Source of the DNA: Bacillota bacterium
GTDB lineage: Bacteria > Bacillota > Clostridia > Oscillospirales > Ruminococcaceae
Direction of reading: 5' to 3'
DNA length: 40,708 nucleotides
Assembly: GCA_023443315.1 (NCBI GenBank)
Contig: JAEZVA010000024.1
Span: 1 to 40,708 of the forward strand
Shown here: piece after piece, positions 31,155 through 39,800 of the stretch
How the letters are laid out: each line of letters begins with the position of its first letter
How positions within the stretch are numbered: position 1 is the stretch's first letter
Program-made: the position numbers and the translations under genes
The notes under the pieces: generated by a model
What the model was told of the DNA's origin: nothing
Seen by the model: only the letters and a program-made list of their open reading frames with translations
Databases searched by the model: none

Positions 31155-31712
31155 ATGATTAAGGAAGAGCTCGGTCACATGACTGAAAGAATGGAAAAAA
31201 CCATATTAGCGCTGAGTAATGAGTTTCACTCATTGCGTGCGGGCAGGGCAAACCCCAGTGTATTGGATAGAATTACAGTGGACTATTACGGTACCGCTAC
31301 CGCCGTCAATCAGGTTGCCGCTGTTTCGGTTGCCGAGGCGAGAATTCTCACCATCCAACCGTGGGATGCTTCGATTATTAAGGCGATAGAAAAGGCAATT
31401 CAGCAGTCAGATATCGGAATTAACCCGCAAAACGACGGACGTGTTATCCGCCTTGTATTCCCACCGCTTACCGAGGAGCGCAGAAAAGAACTGTGCAAGA
31501 ATGTAAGCAAGTATGGCGAAGAAGCGAAGGTTGCGATTCGTTCCATTCGTCGTGACAGCATTGAGAAGATGAAAAAAAGTCAAAAAGCTTCGGAGATTAC
31601 CGAAGATGAGCTTAAAAATGGCGAGAAGCAGATTCAGGACTTAACCGACAAGTATTGTAAGATGATCGACAAGATGAGTGCAGACAAAGAAAAGGAAATT
31701 CTTGAAATATAG
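31155..31712 (+). CDS. frr: Ribosome recycling factor
   Basis: 185 residues, the normal length. 'EFHSLRAGRANPSVLDRITVDYYGT' and 'QPWDASIIKAIEKAIQQSDIGINPQNDGRVIRLVFPPLTEERRKEL' (seen across two stretches) are typical. With EF-G it splits the post-termination ribosome. ATG 31155 is preceded by AAAGGAAG 7 nt upstream, which is better than the in-frame codon at 31137. Confidence 0.97.
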   Translation: MIKEELGHMTERMEKTILALSNEFHSLRAGRANPSVLDRITVDYYGTATAVNQVAAVSVAEARILTIQPWDASIIKAIEKAIQQSDIGINPQNDGRVIRLVFPPLTEERRKELCKNVSKYGEEAKVAIRSIRRDSIEKMKKSQKASEITEDELKNGEKQIQDLTDKYCKMIDKMSADKEKEILEI

Positions 31713-31736
31713 TCATATCATTAGGAGCTGATTATT

Positions 31737-32471
31737 ATTAGTCAGATTACCGATACTCTTGCTCAAAAACACGCCTTGCCTGTCCACATAGGCATTATCA
31801 TGGACGGCAACGGTCGCTGGGCAAAGCAGCGTGGTCTGCCCAGACAGTCGGGGCATCATTCCGGAGCCAACGCGTTTAAGGATATAGCGGAATACTGTTC
31901 TCAGATTGGGATTGCATACCTCACGGTCTATGCGTTCTCAACCGAGAACTGGAAGCGTCCTCGCGAAGAGGTAGACGCGATTATGGGCTTACTGCGCAGG
32001 TATTTGGATGATATGTTTGCCCAAAAGAATGTACACGGCAAATTTCGCTCGGTTTTTATCGGAGATCGGTCTCAACTGGCACCAGACATCGTTGAGCGGA
32101 TTGAAAAAGCGGAACGGTTGTCTCGGGACAGCACAGGGACATGCGTATGTATTGCGCTTAACTATGGTGGACGAAATGAAGTTTTAAACGCCGTTCGTAA
32201 AGCGACAGTCTTGGCGGCACAGGGAAAGCTTTTGCCGGAGGAGATTACCGAGTCGTATTTTTCTTCTCTGCTTGATACAAAAGGAATTCCCGACCCCGAT
32301 CTAATTATACGCCCAAGCGGCGAGTATCGAACATCCAACTTCCTATTATGGCAGTCGGCATATGCGGAATACGTTTTTACCGATGTGCTTTGGCCCGACT
32401 TCACGCGAAGTCATCTTGATGCGGCGTTGCTGGAGTACTCAAAACGTGCGCGGCGCTTTGGGGGGGTGTAG
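31737..32471 (+). CDS. uppS: Undecaprenyl diphosphate synthase, apparent ATT start
   Basis: About 244 residues. 'HIGIIMDGNGRWAKQRGLPR' contains the catalytic Asp and the FPP-binding Arg, 'YLTVYAFSTENWKRP' follows, and 'DLIIRPSGEYRTSNFLLWQSAYAEYVF' closes the substrate site. It makes the C55 lipid carrier for the cell wall. No ATG, GTG or TTG lies between the AGGAG at 31723-31727 and the codon at 31776, only two residues before the conserved core. ATT 31737 (or 31734) sits at the right distance, so I give that start. TTG 31776 is the alternative but has no ribosome site. Confidence 0.93.
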   Translation: MSQITDTLAQKHALPVHIGIIMDGNGRWAKQRGLPRQSGHHSGANAFKDIAEYCSQIGIAYLTVYAFSTENWKRPREEVDAIMGLLRRYLDDMFAQKNVHGKFRSVFIGDRSQLAPDIVERIEKAERLSRDSTGTCVCIALNYGGRNEVLNAVRKATVLAAQGKLLPEEITESYFSSLLDTKGIPDPDLIIRPSGEYRTSNFLLWQSAYAEYVFTDVLWPDFTRSHLDAALLEYSKRARRFGGV

Positions 32472-32474
32472 TTT

Positions 32475-33311
32475 TTGAAGCAAAGGATTATCACTGCGGT
32501 TATCTCGCTCATAATCCTTCTTATTGCCATCAGTTTTTTTGAAACACCCGCATTTAACATAATCATCGCTTTAATCTCTGCGCTTGCGGTATTTGAATTG
32601 CTGCACAGCACCAAATACATTACAAATCGGTTTGTGTTATGCCTGTGTATTCTTTTTTCATTTATCTATCCATTATTGCATTTTAAGGCGTTTGACACGC
32701 ATATCCTTCTTGTAGGCATGTTGTTCTTGGTTACACTTGGGTTTTCTTATCTTATTTGGCACGAAACGCTTATGCTGCCTACAATCTGCACCGCTTTTCT
32801 AGTTTCGCTGATTATCCCTGTGGTTTTTTCAGTGTCTATCATCATTCGCGATCGGTTTTATCCCGACGGATTATTCTTTTATCTGCTTGCGTTGGCGGGT
32901 GGTTGGTTAACTGACTCTGGTGCGTACTTTGTAGGGGTGTTCTTTGGCAAGCACAAGATGGCACCCAAGATTAGCCCCCATAAAACCATCGAGGGCGCGA
33001 TTGGTGGCTTAATTACCACGATTTTGGGATATCTGTTAATTGGACTTCTATACTCTCTTTACCTTCAGTCGGTTGGCGATCGGGTTACGATAGCCTACCC
33101 AGTGCTTGCTGTTAGCGCGCTAATCTGTGGTTTAGCAGCCATCTTAGGCGATTTGTTTGCCTCCATAATCAAACGACAGACGGGGATAAAGGATTACGGG
33201 AATATTTTCCCCGGGCACGGTGGGGTGATGGATCGGTTTGACAGTGTTTTGTTTGTGTCGCCGATTATCTATGCGATTATAAGCTTTTTCCCCATTATTA
33301 CAAGAGGATGA
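32475..33311 (+). CDS. cdsA: Phosphatidate cytidylyltransferase
   Basis: 278 residues with about seven helices. The C-terminal signature is 'DLFASIIKRQTGIKDYGNIFPGHGGVMDRFDS', with the Lys, Asp and PGHGG residues of CdsA. It converts phosphatidic acid and CTP to CDP-diacylglycerol in the membrane. It starts at TTG 32475, four bases after the uppS stop, with the G-run of the uppS 3' end as ribosome site. Confidence 0.95.
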   Translation: MKQRIITAVISLIILLIAISFFETPAFNIIIALISALAVFELLHSTKYITNRFVLCLCILFSFIYPLLHFKAFDTHILLVGMLFLVTLGFSYLIWHETLMLPTICTAFLVSLIIPVVFSVSIIIRDRFYPDGLFFYLLALAGGWLTDSGAYFVGVFFGKHKMAPKISPHKTIEGAIGGLITTILGYLLIGLLYSLYLQSVGDRVTIAYPVLAVSALICGLAAILGDLFASIIKRQTGIKDYGNIFPGHGGVMDRFDSVLFVSPIIYAIISFFPIITRG

Positions 33312-33320
33312 TAAAATGCA

Positions 33321-33361
33321 GCCACATTTTCTTCGAGTTATTCGAAGGGGTGTGGCTTGTT
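33321..33361 (+). repeat. Stable hairpin in the cdsA-dxr gap
   Basis: AGCCACA (33319-33325) and TGTGGCT (33351-33357) close a stem that continues with T-G pairs and CTTCGA/TCGAAG around the short loop GTTAT. No T-run follows, so it is not a normal terminator. It could be an RNA-processing or leader structure before dxr. Confidence 0.45.
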
Positions 33362-33444
33362 GCAAGCAGGGAGATTTCTCGATAAGGCTTGCTTATTCGA
33401 TGATTTCCTGCACACACAAAATCATTGTACGAGGCATGATTATT

Positions 33445-34602
33445 ATGAAAAAACTCTCCCTTTTGGGGTCTACCGGTTCTATTGGTACGCAGGCACTTGA
33501 AGTATGTCGTCAAAACGGTTATGCGGTCGCTTCACTTGCCGCAGGAACAAATTCAAAATTACTTGAACAGCAGGTTCGTGAATTTAACGTTCCTGTAGCC
33601 GCGATATATGACAAAACCGCGTATAAGGACTTAAAGCTTCGTCTTGCCGATACCTCTGTTCGGGTGCTTGCTGGGGAAGAGGGCGTTTGTGAGGCGGCAT
33701 CGCTTGCTGAGTGCGATACGGTGCTCAACGCTGTAGTGGGCATCGCGGGTCTGCGGCCTACGATGGCGGCTATTTCAGCAAAAAAAACGCTAGCACTCGC
33801 AAACAAAGAGTCTCTTGTTACGGGCGGCGCGCTTGTCATGCAGGCGGCAAGGAAAAATGGCGTTTCTATCCTGCCGGTTGACAGCGAGCACAGCGCGATA
33901 TTTCAATGCCTTACGGGAAACAATAATTCGGATGAGTTAAGCCGGATTATATTGACGGCATCGGGAGGTCCGTTTTTTGGGAAAACCAAAGAGCAGCTTT
34001 TTGACGTGACAAGGGAACAGGCGCTTCGGCACCCCAACTGGGATATGGGTGCAAAGATTACGATAGACAGCGCAACCATGATGAACAAAGGGCTGGAGAT
34101 TATTGAGGCCGCTTGGCTGTTTGATGTATCTGCACAGCAGATAGACGTTGTTGTACATCGAGAGAGCGTAATTCATTCCGCCGTAGAGTATATTGACGGC
34201 TCAGTTATTGCGCAGCTAGGCGTGCCCGACATGCGGTTGCCAATACAGTATGCGCTGACCTACCCAAATCGGCTGCCTTGTCCTTCTCACAGGCTTTCTT
34301 TGACCCAATACGGAACACTGACCTTTTTTGAGCCGGATTATGAGACGTTCCTATGCCTTAATGCGGCAAAACAGGCGCTCCTGCTCGGCGGACTTGCGCC
34401 TTGTGTTATAAATGGCGCCAATGAACAAGCGGTTGATCTCTTTTTAAACGGACATATCCGTTTTACCGATATTGGCGAACTTGTTTGCGGCGCGTTGCAA
34501 CATTTACCGCACGACGCTGCACATAATATAGAGGATGTATTCTGTGCGGATAAAGCCGCCCGTGAATATGTTTTGACACAATACACGAGCCTGTGCTCGT
34601 AA
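33445..34602 (+). CDS. dxr: 1-deoxy-D-xylulose 5-phosphate reductoisomerase
   Basis: 385 residues. 'KKLSLLGSTGSIGTQALEV' is the NADPH site. 'TLALANKESLVTGGALV', 'ILPVDSEHSAIFQCL' and 'ITIDSATMMNKGLEIIEAAWLF' give the metal (Asp, Glu) and substrate residues. It performs the second step of the MEP isoprenoid pathway, feeding IspG and UppS of the same cluster. ATG 33445 fits the family start. A longer in-frame version from ATG 33316 (43 extra residues) has GAGG at good spacing but overlaps the hairpin and matches nothing known. Confidence 0.95.
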   Translation: MKKLSLLGSTGSIGTQALEVCRQNGYAVASLAAGTNSKLLEQQVREFNVPVAAIYDKTAYKDLKLRLADTSVRVLAGEEGVCEAASLAECDTVLNAVVGIAGLRPTMAAISAKKTLALANKESLVTGGALVMQAARKNGVSILPVDSEHSAIFQCLTGNNNSDELSRIILTASGGPFFGKTKEQLFDVTREQALRHPNWDMGAKITIDSATMMNKGLEIIEAAWLFDVSAQQIDVVVHRESVIHSAVEYIDGSVIAQLGVPDMRLPIQYALTYPNRLPCPSHRLSLTQYGTLTFFEPDYETFLCLNAAKQALLLGGLAPCVINGANEQAVDLFLNGHIRFTDIGELVCGALQHLPHDAAHNIEDVFCADKAAREYVLTQYTSLCS

Positions 34603-34654
34603 AGCAAACGCCAGTTATCCTCGAATTAAGTTATAGAATGGGATGGGTTGACGA

Positions 34655-35707
34655 ATGGGGTTAAACCTTTCTTCGGTACTCAACGTTGCGGGCACGGTAC
34701 TATTGACGGTGCTTATATTTGGTCTGATTATCTTCATCCATGAGCTCGGTCACTTTCTTACTGCGAAAGCGACAAAGATCAAGGTCAACGAGTTTGCCCT
34801 TGGTATGGGTCCTGCGCTGGTTCATTTTACACGAGGCGAAACCAAGTATGCGCTTCGTCTCTTTCCTATCGGCGGATACGTCAGCATGGAGGGTGAAAAT
34901 GAAGACAGCGATGACGACCGCTCGTTTGGGCATCGTCCTGTTTGGTGCCGTATTCTTGTCGTGGTAGCAGGCGCTCTTATGAATTTGGTGCTTGGGTTTA
35001 TTATTGTACTAATTATTACCGCAAACCAGTCGGCCGTTGCATCTACGACCATTGCGGTGTTTGACAGCCAGGCAACCAGCAACACCGCGCTCAAAGAAAA
35101 CGATGAGATAATAAAGATAAACGGGTCACCCGTTCGGATTGACTACGATATCATCTTTTCTCTCGTCCGCGATACCGACGGCAAAGCGGATTTTGTAGTT
35201 CGGCGCGACGGTGAGGTAGTAACATTAGCCGATGTACCGTTTCCTGTGCAGAAAACTGCAGAAGGGCAAACCATTCGGCTCGATTTTAAGGTGTTTCCGG
35301 TTGAGAAGAACATCTTTTCCGTAACACGTCAGGCGTTTTTTTACTCCGTAACCATTGCACGAGTGGTGTGGATTTCGCTGCTTGATCTAATAACAGGGAA
35401 GTTTGGTGTGCAGCAGCTGTCAGGTCCTGTTGGTGTTTCACAGGCAATTGGGCAGGCCTCGTCCATCGGATGGCAGTCGGTGTTTTCGCTTGCAGCGTTT
35501 ATTACCATCAACGTGGGGATATTTAACCTGCTTCCGCTTCCTGCACTCGATGGCGGACGGTTGTTGTTCCTGATTATCGAGATTATTCGCCGCAAGCCGG
35601 TTAACCCCAAATACGAGGGCTTTGTTCATACCGCGGGGTTTGCGCTGCTGATTCTATTGATGATTGTCGTCACCTTTAATGACATTGCGCGGCTGATACG
35701 CGGATAA
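34655..35707 (+). CDS. rseP: Site-2 membrane metalloprotease RseP
   Basis: 350 residues. The zinc site 'FIHELGHFLTAKATKIKVNEFALGMGP' (HELGH at residues 29-33) is in the first helix. A PDZ domain ('ALKENDEIIKINGSPV') follows, then 'INVGIFNLLPLPALDGGRLLFLIIE', with the third zinc ligand Asp. It cuts membrane-bound substrates such as anti-sigma factors or signal-peptide remnants. It lies between dxr and ispG, as in many Firmicutes. Confidence 0.96.
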   Translation: MGLNLSSVLNVAGTVLLTVLIFGLIIFIHELGHFLTAKATKIKVNEFALGMGPALVHFTRGETKYALRLFPIGGYVSMEGENEDSDDDRSFGHRPVWCRILVVVAGALMNLVLGFIIVLIITANQSAVASTTIAVFDSQATSNTALKENDEIIKINGSPVRIDYDIIFSLVRDTDGKADFVVRRDGEVVTLADVPFPVQKTAEGQTIRLDFKVFPVEKNIFSVTRQAFFYSVTIARVVWISLLDLITGKFGVQQLSGPVGVSQAIGQASSIGWQSVFSLAAFITINVGIFNLLPLPALDGGRLLFLIIEIIRRKPVNPKYEGFVHTAGFALLILLMIVVTFNDIARLIRG

Positions 35708-35742
35708 ACTCAAACGACAGACGAAAGGGCTAGTAAGGCAGG

Positions 35743-36795
35743 ATGATGACAGACCGATTTCACACAAAAAAAGTCTTTATCGGCGGCGTACCAATCGGTG
35801 GAGGAAGCCAGATAGCGATTCAATCGATGCTGTCTGTTTCATCTGCGGATAGGCAGGGTAATATCCGTCAGGCGAAGGCGCTTGCCGATGCTGGTTGCGA
35901 CATTCTTCGTGTTGCAATCCCAGATGAGCACGCCGTAAAACTGGTATATGATATAAAATCAAACGTGGATGTGCCGCTTGTTGCGGACATCCACTTTAAC
36001 TACCGGCTTGCTTTGGAATGCGTAGCGGCGGGTGTGGATAAAATACGCATCAACCCCGGCAACATCGGCAGTGACCAGCGAGTGAAAGAGGTTGCGGATG
36101 CCTGCCGTAGTAAGGGCATACCTATCCGCATCGGGGTCAATTCCGGGTCGGTGGAAAAGGATATCCTTGCCCGTTATGGCGCGCCGACAGCAGACGCGCT
36201 GTGTGACAGTGCGATGTATCACGCATCCTTACTGGAGCGATTTGATTTTACGGATATCGTGATTTCGATGAAGTCCTCCGACGTAAAAACGATGGTTCAG
36301 GCATATCGGCTTGCCGCGAGGCGGTGTTCCTATCCATTGCATCTGGGCGTAACAGAGGCTGGTACCGAACGAATGGGTCTGATAAAATCGGCGGCGGGGC
36401 TCGCATCGCTCTTAGTCGATGACATCGGCGACACGGTGCGTGTCTCGTTGACGGACGACCCCATAAAAGAGGTCTATGCGGCACGGGATATCCTCAAAGG
36501 GCTTGGTTTGCGCGGGGGGGTTAATGTAATCTCCTGCCCCACCTGCGGAAGAACCAGGATTGATTTAATTACACTTGCCAAAGAGGTCGAAAGTCGCATT
36601 GGAAACATGGACAAGGATATTACCGTCGCCATTATGGGATGTGCCGTAAACGGTCCGGGCGAGGCGCGCGGGGCGGATATTGGCATAGCAGGCGGTGACG
36701 GCGAGGCAATCCTGTTTAAAAAGGGAGAGATTGTCCGCAAAATCCCCGAGCAGGATATTGTAAAAGAGCTATTAAAAGAGATTGATTTGATGTAA
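35743..36795 (+). CDS. ispG: 4-hydroxy-3-methylbut-2-enyl diphosphate synthase
   Basis: 350 residues. The TIM-barrel half includes 'IAIQSMLSVSSADRQGNIRQ' and 'ADIHFNYRLALECVAAGVDKIRINPGNIG'. The [4Fe-4S] ligands are in 'VISCPTCGRTRIDL' and 'AIMGCAVNGPGEARGADIGIAGG'. It makes HMBPP in the MEP pathway. Two adjacent ATGs (35743, 35746) follow AAGGCAGG. It ends 33 nt before polC. Confidence 0.96.
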   Translation: MMTDRFHTKKVFIGGVPIGGGSQIAIQSMLSVSSADRQGNIRQAKALADAGCDILRVAIPDEHAVKLVYDIKSNVDVPLVADIHFNYRLALECVAAGVDKIRINPGNIGSDQRVKEVADACRSKGIPIRIGVNSGSVEKDILARYGAPTADALCDSAMYHASLLERFDFTDIVISMKSSDVKTMVQAYRLAARRCSYPLHLGVTEAGTERMGLIKSAAGLASLLVDDIGDTVRVSLTDDPIKEVYAARDILKGLGLRGGVNVISCPTCGRTRIDLITLAKEVESRIGNMDKDITVAIMGCAVNGPGEARGADIGIAGGDGEAILFKKGEIVRKIPEQDIVKELLKEIDLM

Positions 36796-36828
36796 AGCCT
36801 CATAAACGGAAAGGCAGGATGTTTACCG

Positions 36829-39800
36829 ATGATACGGACCTTTGGCAGCCTGTTTGCCGCAACAATTGGAAAAGAGGGGATACCATCCCCATTATATGAC
36901 GGTGTGGTACAGCATCTTGACATCAACAAGGAGCGTGCAACGCTGGTGGTTACCGTACGCCTAAGTGCTACGGTATCCAAAAAAGAGCTTTGGGCACTGG
37001 AGGACAAGCTTGCACACAAGATGCAGCTTACTTCCGTCAGCATTCAGCCGCAGTATGACGCCGTCTTATTAAGTGCGGAGTATTTCCCCGAGTTTGTATG
37101 TACGCTGCGAAGGATGGGCAAGATTGTAAACGGATTTTTGGATAACGCAACGGTTACGCTCGACGATAAAACAATGACGATTACTCTTTGCCAAGGAGGC
37201 AAAAAGCTGCTAACACAAACCGGCTTTGAACATGCGCTTGCTATGCTGATGCAAAAGGAGTTTTCCGCCACACGTGAGATTGTGTTTGACGGGGTGTGCG
37301 AGATTTCTGGCGAGCAAGCCGTGCCAACCGCTCAACCCACAGAGATAAAAAAAGAGCTTAGTACGGATACTACCGCGCCGTGGGAGTCACCGATTCCGCA
37401 GGAAAAGAATGAGCCGCGCACAAAAGAGTCACCGCGCAAAAGGGAGAGTACGGCTCAGAGCAATTGCGGACTGTTATATGAGGGGTTACCGATTATTGCG
37501 GGCAGCGTAAAGGTTCTGTTTGGCAAGGCAATCAACGAGCTACCCATGCCGCTGAGCGAGGTGACCTCCGAGTCGGGCAAGGTGCTTGTTTGGGGGGATA
37601 TCATTGCTATTAACCGCAAGGAAACGCGGGACGGCGAAAAGTACATATACGCAATCGATTTTACCGATTACACCGACTCCAATACGTTAAAGCTTATCTG
37701 CAACAAAAAACGCGAAAGCGCAAAGATAGAAAAGTTAGACGAGTTAAAAACGGGCATGACGATTCTTGTTCGCGGTGACGCAAGCTACGACACCTTTGAC
37801 AAAGAGGTCAGCATCCGTGTGTTTGATATTTCTACAGCGCAAAAAGCAAAACGCAGCGATACGGCTGAGAAGAAACGTGTCGAGCTGCATTGCCATACCA
37901 ACATGTCTGCGGTTGACGGCATGACCGCCCCCAAAGACCTGATTATGTGCGCCTACAAATGGGGTCACAAGGCAATTGCGATAACCGACCACGGTGTGGT
38001 ACAGGCATACCCCGAGGTGATGAACACCGTAAATGACATCCGCAAAGGTGGCGGCGAGTTCAAAGCCATCTACGGCATCGAGGCCTATCTGGTACCCGAT
38101 TCGATTAACGCCGTTTCGGGGGAGCACAGCGCGTCCTTTGACGAAAAGACAATCGTGTTTGACGTTGAGACCACGGGATTTTCCATGTACAGCGACCGCA
38201 TGATTGAGATTGGCGCGGTAAAGCTGGTAGGCGGCGAGATTGTAGACACCTTTTCTACCTTTATTAACCCAAAGCGTCCAATCAGCGCAAAAATAACCGA
38301 ACTCACTTCAATTACCAATGACATGGTAAAGGATGCTCCGCTTGAAAAAGAGGCAATGGATGCGTTTATTGCGTTTTGCGGCGACGCAAAGGTTCTGGTT
38401 GCACACAATGCCGCATTTGACACTGGTTTTATCGATGCGGCAGCTGCGCGCTATGGAATGAAAATGAATTACACTTCGGTGGATACGGTGCCGATTGCGC
38501 GCGCTTTGTTACCGCAGCTTTCTAACCATAAGCTGGACACGGTAGCAAAGGCACTGGAACTAAGCAAGTTTCAACATCATCGCGCTTGTGACGATGCGGC
38601 GGTGCTTGCAAAGATATATTTAAAGTTTGTAGAGATGTTGCGTTCGCAGCAAGGCGTGACAGCAATTGAGCAGGTTAATAGCGGGCTGTCGGTATCGGAT
38701 TACAAAAAACTACCCGCGTACCACGCAATTATTTTGGTAAAAGAAAAGGCAGGTCTTAAAAATCTATACAAGCTTGTGTCGCTTGCTCATATCGACCATT
38801 TTTACAAAAAGCCTCGCATACTAAAATCAGAGCTTACGAAGTATCGCGAGGGGCTCATTGTCGGAACAGCGTGTGAAGCCGGTGAGCTTTACAGGGCGAT
38901 GTTGGAGCGCAAGAGCGAAAATGACCTCTTGGAGCTTGCATCATATTATGATTATCTTGAGATTCAGCCGATTGCAAACAACGCGCACCTGGTGCGCAGC
39001 GAACGAGTGTGGGATAACGAGCAGCTAAAAGATTACAACAAACAGATTGTTGCCCTTTCTGACCGGCTTGGCAAACCTTGTGTTGCAACCTGTGACGTCC
39101 ACTTTCTCAATGAAAGTGATGCGGATTTTCGCCGTATTCTACTCTCCGGTCAGGGTTTTTCGGATGCGGAAAATCAGCCTCCGTTATACCTTCGCACAAC
39201 CGACGAGATGCTTGCCGAGTTTTCTTACTTAGGGGAGGAAAAGGCGTACGAGGTTGTTGTTGAGAATACCGTAAAGATTGCAGATATGATTGCTGACGAC
39301 ATCCGTCCAATACCCGAAGGGACATTTACCCCCAGCATAGAAGGCTCGGAGGAGGAATTGCAGCGTCTTACCTGGGGCAGGGTACATGAAATCTACGGTG
39401 ATAATCCGCCCGAGGTGGTTTCCACTCGTCTGGAAAGGGAGCTTACCTCCATTATAAAGCACGGCTTTGCAGTGCTTTATATGATTTCGCAGAAGTTGGT
39501 GTTTAAAAGCGAGAGCGATGGGTATCTGGTCGGCTCGCGCGGCTCGGTCGGCTCGTCGTTTGTCGCCACAATGGCGGGCATCTCGGAGGTCAACCCGCTG
39601 CCGGCGCATTATGTGTGCCCATGCTGTAAGCACAGCGAGTTTTTCTTAGATGGCTCCGTCGCGTCGGGTTACGATCTGCCCCAGAAGGATTGCCCTGTTT
39701 GCGGTACGCGTTATCGTCAGGACGGTCACGACATCCCATTCGAAACCTTTTTGGGCTTTGACGGGGATAAGGCGCCCGATATCGACCTTAATTTTTCGGG

